The notes under the pieces: model-generated | What the model was told of the DNA's origin: nothing | Databases searched by the model: none | Seen by the model: the letters and a program-made list of their open reading frames with translations, nothing else | Origin: Symsagittifera roscoffensis | Taxonomy: Eukaryota; Xenacoelomorpha; Acoela; Convolutidae | Assembly (NCBI RefSeq): GCF_963678635.1 | Contig: NC_087069.1 | Coordinates: 21,112,827 to 21,176,826 of the forward strand | Direction: 5' to 3' | DNA length: 64,000 bases | Position numbers and translations under genes: made by a program | Shown: piece after piece, positions 34,207 to 44,456 of the stretch | Position numbering within the stretch: the first letter of the stretch is position 1 | Layout: every line of letters begins with the position of its first letter

Positions 34207-36478
34207 TTGTTCCGCGAGATCGTAAACAAGGCAGCCAAGCACCACATCTGGTCTGGCCGTCGCCCAACGAGCACTCCAGGCCTACCGCAAGAAGCGGCCA
34301 AGCTCACCAGCCAACGCGATGCCCTGAGGACAAACAACCCCACATCCCCAGACTTGCCACTCCTCAACAACAAAGTCGAGATGATCCTCAGGAAGTCCCA
34401 AACTGCTCGATGGCACGAACACCTCCAGACATTTGATCACAAAACAAAACCAGAGAAATTCTGGAGGACCATTCGTACCATTGACGGCAAAAAACGCGAC
34501 CCGCCAAAACCGTCCATCACGTTTGACGGACGCACATACACCCGACCTAAGGACCAAGCCAGACTTTTCAACAAGTATTTGACGGCCCCAATCAAACATG
34601 AAAGCTCAAAAGAGAACCGAGTCATCAAACGCAAATTGAAGTCACTTTCCCTCGAAACCCCCATACAGACGACCCCGTTCAAGTCAGCAAGACGATCTGC
34701 AAGTGCAAGAGTTCGAAGGCGTGCGGCCCCGATGGGCTAAACGCACTGCATTTGAAAAACCTCGGACAGCACGGCGTCGCCTGGCTGACCAAAGTTTTCA
34801 ATGGCTCCCTCGCAAAGTCCCAAATCTCCGCCATTTGGAAAAAATCAATTGTCAAACCACTACTCAAGCCCGGAAAACCCCCACGGGACTGTCCTTCTAC
34901 CGCCCCGTCTCGTTACTCTGCCCCGCTGTCAAAATTTTGGAAGCCTGCATCCTCCCAATACTTCAAAATTACCTGACCCCAGAACCACACCAACACGGCT
35001 TCCGCCCCCTCCACTCAACCACAACTGCCCTGCTCGAAATCTCCAGCGCGGTCGCCGACGGTTTCAACCAAAAGAAACCGGCAGACCGCACGGTACTGGT
35101 GACATTAGACCTTTCCAAGGCCTTTGATATGGTATGTCACCGCACCCTGCTGGAGAAATTGAGCAGAACTTCACTACCCCCTTCGCTGACCCGCTGGCTC
35201 TCAGGGTACCTGACCGGCCGCCAAGCACGCACCCTGTTCCGCGGTGAGACATCTCCCGCCAGAATTGTCCGAACAGGTGTTCCGCAAGGCTCAGTCATAT
35301 CACCGACTCTGTTTTACTCCTACGTTGGCTCCCTCCTCTCCCCTCCCGAGGGTGTCAACGTGGTGAGCTACGCAGACGACGTGACGCCCTGGGCCAGCGG
35401 GCCGAAGATCAATATCATCACCGCTAAGTTGCAGCCATACCTCGACTCCCTAACGTCCTACTTTCAATCCCTCAAACTCGCACTCTCCCCCTGAAAATGC
35501 GCTGTAACATTACTCACGCCTGACACCAAGGAATGCAACGTACAACCACACTTGACGGTGGCAGATATTCCGCTCAAGTTGGAAAAACACCCCAAAGTAC
35601 TTGGTGTCAGGTTTGACCCGATGTTCAAGTTCGGGAAACATTGCAGGGTCGCTGCCTCCAACGCCTCCAGGGCAGTCAACGCCATGAAGGCCTTGGCAGG
35701 TACGGACTGGGGTCAGGACACGGAAACGCTACTCGTGACCTTCAAAGCCTTGGTCAGGCCTCGTCTCGAATACGCGGCCCCAGTTTGGTCTACAGTCGCT
35801 TCCGAGACCAGTGTCAAGCGTCTGCAGACCATCCAAAACGCGGCTCTGCGGGTCGCCACCGGGAACCATCTAATGGCCTCCCAAAGCCACCTACACGAAG
35901 AGACGCCAGGTGCTCCCGGTGAAAGCCCACACGGCAATGCTTGCAACACAACATCTCTTGGCTTGCCACCTCCCCGAACACCCTGGTCAGAGACTCCTCG
36001 AGAAACCTCCTCCCCCCGCAAAATGAAACCCACACTAGTCTCTGTCCATGCCCCCGTCTGGAACACCTCCTCGAAGGCGTTGACCTGCCGCTACCAACGA
36101 AGGAGTACCGACGGCTCCTGAAAACTGTGCACACAGAGACGGTGGCGACGACAACCCAGTCGTATCCACCGTCTGGAGTCCTCGGTACAAGACCCCCTCC
36201 TGTCAACGTCCGAGAGGAGAAGACCCTACCCAGACGTACTCGGAGGACCCTTAGCCAACTTCGGTCCGGCTACAGTCAACACCTGTTGTCGTACCGGGCC
36301 AGGCTCGAACCAGACCAAGAGTCCTCCTGTCCCCTCTGCCATACAGCCCCCCCACACGACTGTCCACCTGTTCCAGTGCCCCACAAGCCCCACTAACCTC
36401 CCCCTCACCGCCCTTTGGACAAACCCGGTGGAAGCCGCCCGTTTCATTGACCTGGCCGGGGTACACCCCACAATGTAG
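34207..36478 (+). pseudogene. Non-LTR reverse transcriptase and C-terminal region
   Basis: 34207-34740 holds the linker before RT. 34703-35494 contains RT motifs: FYRPVSLL, HGFRPLHSTTTAL, TLDLSKAFDMV, GVPQGSVISPTLF and the catalytic YADD. An in-frame stop at 35492-35494 is followed by the thumb and connection region in the same frame (LGVRFDPMF, RLEYAAPVW, IQNAALRVATG). A later frameshift leads to the C-terminal Cys-His motif (SSCPLCHTAP then a HLFQCP-like phrase in another frame) and the end near 36478. Reverse-strand ORFs over this GC-rich block are shadows. Confidence 0.85.
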
Positions 36479-36527
36479 GGCCCCGGCGAGAGGCAACTAC
36501 AACAACAACCTACTCAACTACTAAAAC

Positions 36528-37535
36528 TCGCTTTTTCAATCACTTTAATGACCTGACTTAGAAGGATCTTTTAAGCGTCATCGTTATCTACAATCCTGGA
36601 TTTTGGTTTTATGGTGGATAGAGTATATTGACTACATCCGGATCTGTGTTTGCAAACTGACAAACTACATTCAATTTCAGTTGCGCTTAAAGTTCAATCC
36701 CACTTTTCAAGCTCTTCGCCTAGCTGTTCTAACAATTGGGTTTTTGCTCCGACTTTCGAAGAAAAAGGATTATTCATGCTTTGTGCGGTTTTTTTCAGCC
36801 AATTTTCGGCGATCGAAATAATGTTTTGTAACAAATGATTAAAATGCCCCATTGAGAAATATTGCTTCCATAAATAAAAAAAAAACGATATTTTATATTT
36901 GGTTATTTTTGCAAGTTTGTTAGTTTGAAATTGGACAATTTGGCCATACTCTGAACTAAATTATTTGGCTTTTATTTACAATCCTTAAAACGTACCGCAA
37001 GATATTTATACGTGGTGGGTTACCCTGGGCAACAAAATCGTTTCAAGTTGCCTTGAGTCTAACTAATTGGTCGTATCAATTTTTGTACGACTCAAACTTT
37101 CATAATTTTTCCTTGATATTGTCGAAAACTTTTAGTTTTTCAATCTTTCTGGGCCCAAAACTATTCGATAGGGTTAAGGAGAGTCGGAATATTCAGGGCG
37201 TTGCCCTGATCTACTAAAGTTTTGTTTAACATTTCAATTGCTTCTACAACCTGATGTTTAGTTAAAAAATTATAAATTTTTCTCTAATTTGAACCTGTCA
37301 GTCTAGATTGTTTCACATTATTTTATCAAGTTCGATATATCAAAAAAAACATAATTTTTGACAGTTCTAGAAACTATTTAAGCTAACCGTGTGTTTGCAA
37401 GTTAGTTTTCAATTTCAGTTGCGCTCAAAAAATAATCCTATTTTTGAGGCATTTCACATAGACGCTATAAGAATGGGATTTTTTGATATTTCAATTGCTG
37501 TCGCAGCCTATTTTTACAATCTGATGTGAAAACGG
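36528..37535. other. No gene seen; degenerate ~90-bp repeat
   Basis: Two related blocks at about 36642-36740 and 37392-37482 share TTTCAATTTCAGTTGCGCT. Both might be relics of one dispersed repeat. No coding evidence. Confidence 0.4.
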
Positions 37536-37539
37536 TGCA

Positions 37540-38140
37540 TATACAAAACAGTCCCATACAAAACAGTCTGAAACATCAAAAAAAGGTTCTAAAAAACAGT
37601 CCCATACAAAACAGTCCAAAACCAGTTGAATTTCTTGACCTTGATCTTTTGGCGCCGACAGAAATAATCTACGCTTTGAAAATTCAAACAGGGGCAATTA
37701 AAGATCAAAGAGCCAAAGTCGGAACAAAATTTTGGATGAATCAAAAATTTGAACAAAATTTTGAGAAAGATGAACAAAATTTTGAATCATGGTATAGTGG
37801 TTAAAGCGTTAGTCTCAATCTCTAGAGATCAAAGGATCGAATCTCCGGCGGCACAAAAAATTTTCAATTTTCCGAAAAAAGTTGAAAATCGGGTAAATAG
37901 GATAACGGGTATAGCTAGGGTACAACAATTTCTCTACTATACTACCTATTGTTATCCGGATTAGTTGGAATCAAAATGTGTTTAATACGAGATAAATTTA
38001 CTTATCAGCTCAATCATGGGACTGTTTTTTGGACTATTTTTGGGACTGTTTTCTATGGGACTGTTTTTTTGTACTTTGCTATGTTTTTTCGGACTATTTT
38101 GTATTGGACTGTTTTGTATGGGACAATTTTGTACAGACGC
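37540..38140. mobile_element. Foldback element with internally repeated ends
   Basis: The left arm (about 37540-37625) carries several copies of ACAGTCCCATACAAAACAG. The right arm (about 38020-38135) carries the complement in several copies (GGGACTGTTTT, TGGACTGTTTTGTATGGGAC). The interior includes the tRNA-like segment 37789-37857. Reciprocal ORFs on both strands are by-products of the repeats. Confidence 0.6.
37789..37857 (+). other. tRNA-derived SINE head
   Basis: TGGTATAGTGGTTAAAGCG (box A type) and GGATCGAATCTCC (box B type) are spaced as in tRNA genes (37790 and 37834). The acceptor stem does not pair, so it is a tRNA-derived promoter rather than a tRNA gene. AT-rich sequence follows. 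Confidence 0.6.
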
Positions 38141-38219
38141 GGTGAAAACAACAAGCATGGGAGTTGTTTTTATCATTATTATGATTTTTTAGAACCTTGG
38201 AATTTTTTTTCACAAAGAT

Positions 38220-38742
38220 TTTAAGGTGGAAATTTTTCTGTTGATACTTATATCAATCGGATAAGACGATCCTTCTGGGTCCAGGTTGCTGTTTTATGAT
38301 CAGACGGTAGCGACCAAATTTCTCTCCGCTCTCATCACTAGGTATCATGAAGCATTTGCAGCTTAAGTAAACCCAGATGACGAACGAGGCGACCATCGAC
38401 TTATGTCCATACAACATTCTTACATCAGCATACGCATGGACGAAAAAAGGCTGAAGCATCAGCAACACTTGCAATACCAAAACTAGAGTTACAAGCGAGC
38501 CGACTAAGTATCGTTATCGATATGCTTTGGTATTAGAAATCGATTGCTTTTTCATGCAGACAGCAAGACCGTTCTCCAACGGATGAGCTCAACGAAAATG
38601 TTTCTGGCTGTTGCTGCCAATCAGACGCCCCCGAATTTAGTGAAACCACTATTGATGTTGAATGACTCCACTTTTAGAGCAACGGTAACCCAGCCGACAC
38701 TTGTGCTCCCGGTATAACAACGTATGCATTGGAAAATAGCAT
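38220..38742. other. Higher-GC fragment of unknown origin
   Basis: More balanced composition than the flanks. A minus-strand frame (38253-38480, 75 codons) has a hydrophobic stretch (MVASFVIWVYLSC) and a basic end. I cannot identify it; it may be an exon or a TE fragment. A small inverted-repeat unit (GAGCGATTT to AAACCGCTC) follows at about 38805-38908. Confidence 0.25.
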
Positions 38743-38942
38743 TTAGTTGAAGGATACCAATTTCACAACATTACAAATTGGTGTTTCAAAACAGAGTTGA
38801 GCGATTTTGAGCGATTTATCTAAAAACACCTCTCAAAAACCGCGCAAAATTTAAATAGTTTTTGAGTGGTTTATCTAGAAAAACCACTTAAACCGCTCAA
38901 ATCTTGCTTCAAAATTTTTACACTAATGCGTTCAAGTAATAA

Positions 38943-40063
38943 GGTTTTTTCTAACTTTCGATTTGCAACCATGACATATAATTATTTTGGTTTTCTGATA
39001 TTTTAAATGCGAAGAAATAAAATTTGAATTTTACAAAGAAATTAAGACAAGACTTTTCGTATCAGGCGAAGCACTGAATGTTCCGACTGCCTATTAAGGT
39101 TTATGGAGCAGTAAACAAAAAAAAAATTTTTTTTAATTGAAAAAGAATTTTTTTTTCTAAAACTTGAAATTTTTTATGAATATCATCTCCTCACACGCCA
39201 TATAAAATACAAAACGGTATATTTTGCCTAAAGTTAAAAAAAACCCACCCTGAGCGCAAATATTCCGCTACTTTCGTATCGAAAGTCGGAACAAAAACAG
39301 ATTGCATGACACAGAACCCTGCTTACCGAAACAACTCTTGGAATAACATAGAAATGTCTTCGGATAATTACTAGTAACCAATAAAATCTGTGTTTTCCCA
39401 GTGGGTTGAGAAGTAGCGGAATTAAAAAATTACATATGCTGGCGCCGATGAGGTTCGGACTTTGAAATGCAATTCAGAAAACGTACACTGTTAGCTCTGC
39501 CGGTATGTTTTGAACTGAACGCAATCGTTTGAAAAATCGCACGAAAACAGAAACTAGGAATTGCGGAAAAGTCAGCACATTTTGATGAAAGTCACAGATA
39601 CCTATTAACCAAAACATTTGAAAAAACTAATCTCGAAACTAGCTTTTAGTCTCGGCTTAGCAAAGACAGTAATGTCTGGATATAATGAGATCATTAGTCA
39701 TTTCACATCAGGATTTACATTATGGCAAACTGGGATATCTTCTGTAAAAGATTGGTTTACTTTTCAGTTTTCATAAAAGTATGGTTTACTTTGACAACGC
39801 TTTTTAGATCGATAGAACATTCTTGACTTGTTTTATTTTTGTATCACAAAATCTCATTCAATAAACGATGAACTTGCATGAAAACAAGATTTTTTTGGAT
39901 AAAATTTTACTTGTCAGCTTATAATGTTTCAAATATGCATAACATTTCAACAGTTTTTCAAAAAAAACGTAAAAATTTTTTTAATAATGATGTTTCTCGA
40001 AATCTTTGATGTTTTCACTTTCTTGACTAAAATTACACGAGTAAGTTTAAAGATTTGAGATCA
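38943..40063 (+). repeat. Dispersed repeat R, forward copy 2
   Basis: Direct copy of 31335-32769 lacking an internal ~280 bp (junction near 39229). It ends in the same TTGAGATCATCAT. At this edge a minus-strand Gypsy fragment is cut off. Confidence 0.75.
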
Positions 40064-41023
40064 TCATGGGCACTCTCCTGCCCTTTTGTTGGATCGGAAT
40101 TAAACTCTTGAAAAATTCTGCCTGCACTTTATAATTACGGATGCGCCCTACCCTGCAAAAAAAGATGGTGAAATTGCTTACTGAAATGTCTCTGCCAATT
40201 ATCCAAATCCTCATCCAACTCCACAGTGTTACCATCTTGCTGGATATTGTGCACCCCCTGCTCCAATGGCAATTGAACCAAAATCACTCCCAGTTCAGGC
40301 ATCAAGTCCCGGCCACTAATAGATGGCCTGCAGCCTCCGATGACATTGATGGTTGCAGTGGTTGTCCATCCATTGGATTGGAGTGTAATTACCATTTTGC
40401 CCCGAAACTTCAGCGAATTGTTCCCGTAGTCCCGAAACTGGTCATCTTTTGGATCCAACTGTTGCAGACGCACATTGAATGCTCTCTAGGTACGTTTCAA
40501 TTCCCCAATGGTAAAGATAGAAATCGGAGAACCGCTATCGATCCAGGCTTGAGTTGCTTGACCGTTGATCCGTAAGTCTAGCTTTGCCCCCGCGGCTTTC
40601 AATTCTTCCTCTTTCTTCCGCCTGACCGACATAACAACATAATCTGTTGAACTGTCCGAGTCCCATCCATGTGCTGGTGCCTTCGAATCAGTTACCCATC
40701 CGACGGAACCTCCGTAATTAAACACACTATCCCCCGGATCGTCTTGAATGAGCCCACCGTTGGTGCCGTCTTCATGTATCAGTCCACACGTCCCCTATTC
40801 GCCGTTTTACGTCCTCGACACGTGCGCTCATAATGACCGGTTTTCCGACAAAAATTACACGTGGCATTTCGCGCTGGACACTTTGCAATATGCTCTGGAG
40901 TAAAATCAATTTGGTCACAGTTGAAACACTTGCGATCCGCTTCTCCGCCGCCCCTGTGCTCCCTCTACCAAAACCAAGTCCGCCCCGTTGAAATGGTCCA
41001 CGATAGCCACCTCTAATGGCACT
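40064..41023 (-). pseudogene. Gypsy gag-pol fragment: zinc knuckles, protease, start of RT
   Basis: Read on the minus strand: an Arg/Gly-rich stretch (GGYRGPFQRGGLGFGRG), then a frameshift, then two zinc knuckles, the second canonical (CNFCRKTGHYERTC, about 40800-40845). Next comes an aspartyl protease with WIDSGSPISIF, then its C-terminal half (ISGRDLMPELG). The entry to RT follows (NYKVQAEFFKSLIPIQQKGRRVP). It stops at the R repeat at 40063 and is interrupted upstream at 41023 by the giant element. At least two frameshifts. Confidence 0.85.
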
Positions 41024-41025
41024 TA

Positions 41026-41942
41026 TGTGCCAGTCGGTCATATTCGGAATTTTGACCTTGAGAGAAGCAAAAAACACTTGATTTTGGAGTGAAATGTAAT
41101 TTTTCAAAATTTCGAATGGAACCTGTCATGCACGATTTTCTCGCGATAACTGAAAATCAGAAAAGAGAAGTCAGAACGATCGAGTGACAATCGCGGGAAA
41201 GTTACTAAATAAAACAGTGGGAAATTGCTGTTCGCAATTTCAGTAGCAATAATAATCGAGAGTAGAGCTGTCCCATCTGAAACACAGACGAGCGCATTCC
41301 CACGAACTGGATTGTTGTGACTGGAGTACTATTATTAACTGGACCAGAGTGAACCTTAGGTGGAAAGGTGGACAGCTAGAGTGTCCCAATGGTTCACGAG
41401 AACTTGCAGTCTAGAGTAAAAACTTGTTCTTGTTATTAAAACTGACTAACGTTAAACTCATTTTAGTTACTTTATTAATTCTTGAGTTGCTTACCGACTT
41501 ATTTACTTCCTGGTTCTTGAGCGTGCTACAATGTGAGTACTTAATTTAAATTCCTAGAGTGTGTTTTATAATTGTTATGTTGAGGTAAGGCGAGTTTTAG
41601 GTTGATCCATCTGAAATGGATCAAAGTTCCACTGTCTAATAAAAAGTAACTTAACGGATTGTTCCAACCCGGTTTTTAACGGCGTTCATGTATTTTGGGT
41701 ATCTAGAGACCTAAGTATGGGGACGTTTCTAATTCTAGAGTGGGGGGATATTTTAGTAGTAGCCTTTAAGCTGTAACGGGTCGTAGTCTCATGTCACAAA
41801 CGAACCGAATTGGCTCCGACTGATTTGAGGTACAAAAACACAAGAGATAGTGTCCCTGACTCTTGAGCCAATGGTTATAGGGCCTATTTTTCTTAAGCCT
41901 CATGTGTGACTGCAGTAGACGAATGTTACATAGTGTTTTTAT
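41026..41942 (+). repeat. 5' LTR of the giant element (minimum extent)
   Basis: Matches 63084-64000 with three differences, near 41044, 41099 and 41285. It starts TGTGCCAGTCGG. The true 3' boundary lies beyond 41942 because its partner is cut by the window end. It contains TATAAT near 41567, a splice-donor-like GAG/GTAAGG at 41582-41590 and AATAAA at 41638. These last assignments are by motif only. Confidence 0.9.
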
Positions 41943-42430
41943 GGCGCTCCTGGGTGTTTACGACATCAAGACTACGGAGTCGAACCCACTTGAGACAGCT
42001 TCGGGCTGAATGCCCATTCTAGAGTACCGGCGGTACGGTTCGACAGGAACGTGCAAACCTTCCGGTTGTACCGTGATAGCTTTTTAAGAAAACTCGAGAA
42101 AATTTCCTGGTACGCTCTCCGAACGAGGCTTAGCTAACCGAGTAAAGGGGGGCAACTAGGGGGACAAAAACACGAGCAAAAAGACAAAAAGCAAAACAAA
42201 AACCAAAAAAGAATAGAAAAAGGAACAAAAACCATAAAACGAAAAAAGACAGTGACTTTGACACCAGATTAGTTGGATCAAACCTTTATATTAATTAAAT
42301 AGTATACCCATACTGTTTTACAACTTCGATCGTTTCGATCAACCTAGCAATTTAAACCAGTAAACTGAATAAAGTGCCCGAAGTGGGGCGTTGTCAAGGG
42401 TTTTCAGATAGCTTGGAACTTAGCTGGACG

Positions 42431-42615
42431 AATAGGAGACTTGACTGGAAGAGGTGACCAGCCGAGTGGGAAAGTGGTTCAGGGACACTTGAGCTGAACC
42501 AATAGGAGACTTGACTGGAAGAGGTGACCAGCCGAGTGGGAAAGTGGTTCAGGGACACTTGAGCTGAACCAATAGGAGACTGGACTGGAACAGGTGACCA
42601 GTCGAGTGGGAAAGC
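42431..42615 (+). repeat. 70-bp tandem repeat in the leader
   Basis: AATAGGAGACTTGACTGGAA starts units at 42431 and 42501, and a diverged third starts at 42571. Period exactly 70, about 2.6 copies; the first two are identical across the unit by eye. Confidence 0.9.
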
Positions 42616-43486
42616 AGCCAAGAAGGATTTGGCAATTCTCGAGTTCTCAAGTTGGGCAGAACGGGTATCGTTAAAATCCACATTACATTATAGGAGATAA
42701 GTGTAAAATAGGATAAGCGACATCCCCCGGTTTTGAGGAACGTTTTTACTTGAGCAGGCCTGGAGACAGGTCTACGGTTTTCTCTTGAGAGGTTTAGCAC
42801 CCGGCGCTTAAGGTAATTTTAGGCTTAAGAAGGGGGGCTAAAAAGGGGGGAGGTTAGAAGGGGGGCTGGTTAAGTTAGAGGTTGGCGGTTGTAAATTGTA
42901 AAAAGGGGGAAATTAGAGTAACTAATTAGTCGACATCGTTGACTTAGTTACATTAGAATTTAACACGCGTTGGGAATATTAGGTGGATATCGAAATTTGA
43001 ACTCGAGTTAAGGAAGGTACCCTGGTCGGATTGGTAGGTGGGAAGGGACATAGACAGTTTTTGTAATACCCCATAAGATCGCTAGCAGGGGGGAAGGAAA
43101 CGCGTGGCAATTAGGTACAAGACATTTTTTTCGATAGAAGGTAGACATTTGTCATCTTTGAATTTTAGGTGGGCTCATCTTTCTGTTTTTATTACTTTTT
43201 CTTGCTTAGATTTTTGTTGCATTTTGGTGAGGATTTGTGTTAAAATTTTGTACGAACAGGTGATCACAAGATACCTGCGCACAGGTTTTGGTCTCAAGTT
43301 ACTTGGAACATTGAAATAGAGGTAGCCAAAAAGAGAAATAAGAAAAAGGGGGGTCAGCATTTGGTTTTTAAGAGAGGATTTTGGGAAAATTTTACTAGAG
43401 CTTGAGTGGTGGTACAAGGTACGGCGAATCAAGAAGTCCCCATAACGAAGAGGGAAGAAGTCCCACCACCCAGACACTTGTCAACA

Positions 43487-44209
43487 GTCTTGGGACAGTG
43501 CCGAAGAAGTCTTAGGACAGAGCAGTCTGGGGACAGTCTTGGGACAGTACAGTCTTGGGACAGTGGTCTTGGGACAGGGTCTTGGGACAGGGTCTTGGGA
43601 CAAGGGTCTTGGGACAGGGTCTTGGGACAAGGTCTTGGGACAAGGTCTTGGGACAAGGGTCTTGGGACAGGGTCTTGGGACAGGGTCTTGGGACAAGGTC
43701 TTGGGACGGGGTCTTGGGACAAGGTCTTGGGACAAGGGTCTTGGGACAGGGTCTTGGGACAAGGTCTTGGGACAGGGTCTTGGGACAAGGTCTTGGGACA
43801 AGGTCTTGGGACGGGGTCTTGGGACAAGGTCTTGGGACAAGGTCTTGGGACAAGGGTCTTGGGACAGGGTCTTGGGACAGTAGTCTTGGGACAGTAGTCT
43901 TGGGACACTAGTCTTGGGACACTAGTCTTGGGACACTAATCTTGGGACAATAGTCTTGGGACAGTAGTCTTGGAACACTAGTCTTGGGACACTAGTCTTG
44001 GGACACTAATCTTGGGACAGTAGTCTTGGGACAGTAGTCTTGGGACACTAGCCTTGGGACAGTAGTCTTGGGACAGTAGTCTTGGACAAGAGTCTTGGCA
44101 CACGGCCGGAAAGTACTGGGACGGTACCGAACAGTCTTGGGACAGGAGAAAGAAGCCTGGGACGGTACAAAGAAGAGTAGGGACGGCAATTGGAAGTCTT
44201 GGGACAGTG
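43487..44209 (+). repeat. GTCTTGGGACA minisatellite in the leader
   Basis: More than 50 units of 12-15 bp with the core GTCTTGGGACA and variable spacers (GG, AG, AAGG, GTA, CTA). It is densest at 43539-44090. All three forward frames and the reverse frames stay open across it, producing repetitive ORFs that I do not regard as genes. Confidence 0.92.
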
Positions 44210-44456
44210 TAAAAAATTGAAGTAAAATTACAAGAAGTGTTTTAAGACAGAATTAAGATAGAACAAGACTAATTGGAACCAGGTACGGTTGAGACCACAA
44301 ATAAGGAAAGTTTTCTCGAAAAGTTAATAAAGAGAACTGAAACAAGGTTTTCACCACGTTGTATATTTTTTTTCTTCCTTCCCGAAAGATTTTATTCTTA
44401 GAATAGGATTGTGTATATAGTAAAACTGTAAATAAAATCAATTGTAAATAGAAATA

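Larger units (their letters stand above)
32808..36520 (+). mobile_element. APE-type non-LTR retrotransposon (Jockey/CR1-like), decayed
   Basis: A strikingly GC-rich block in AT-rich surroundings. It encodes in order a 2A-like motif, PHD-type finger, apurinic endonuclease, reverse transcriptase and a C-terminal Cys/His motif, then ends with an AAC-rich tail (CTACAACAACAACC near 36500). Several frameshifts and stops break the coding sequence. The 5' end is placed by the composition change and is approximate; no target duplication was found. Clade placement by motif order is tentative. Confidence 0.85.
41943..44456 (+). other. Rest of 5' LTR and leader of the giant element
   Basis: No gene. It holds a 70-bp tandem repeat, a long minisatellite and repeated AAGGGGGG runs (near 42143, 42829, 42842, 42857, 43087 and 43345). 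A donor-like AAG/GTAATT lies at 42810-42818. A primer-binding site was not identified with confidence; TGGGGCGTTGTC at 42384 is one weak candidate. Confidence 0.6.

Noticed and set aside
43406-43911. Several long overlapping ORFs on both strands made of LGQGLGT or SQDLVPRP-type repeats
   Set aside because: They arise because the minisatellite unit has no stop codon in several frames. Repetition on both strands argues against genes.
43487-44209. CRISPR-like array
   Set aside because: Units are 12-15 bp with 1-4 bp spacers, in a eukaryotic retroelement leader, without cas genes.
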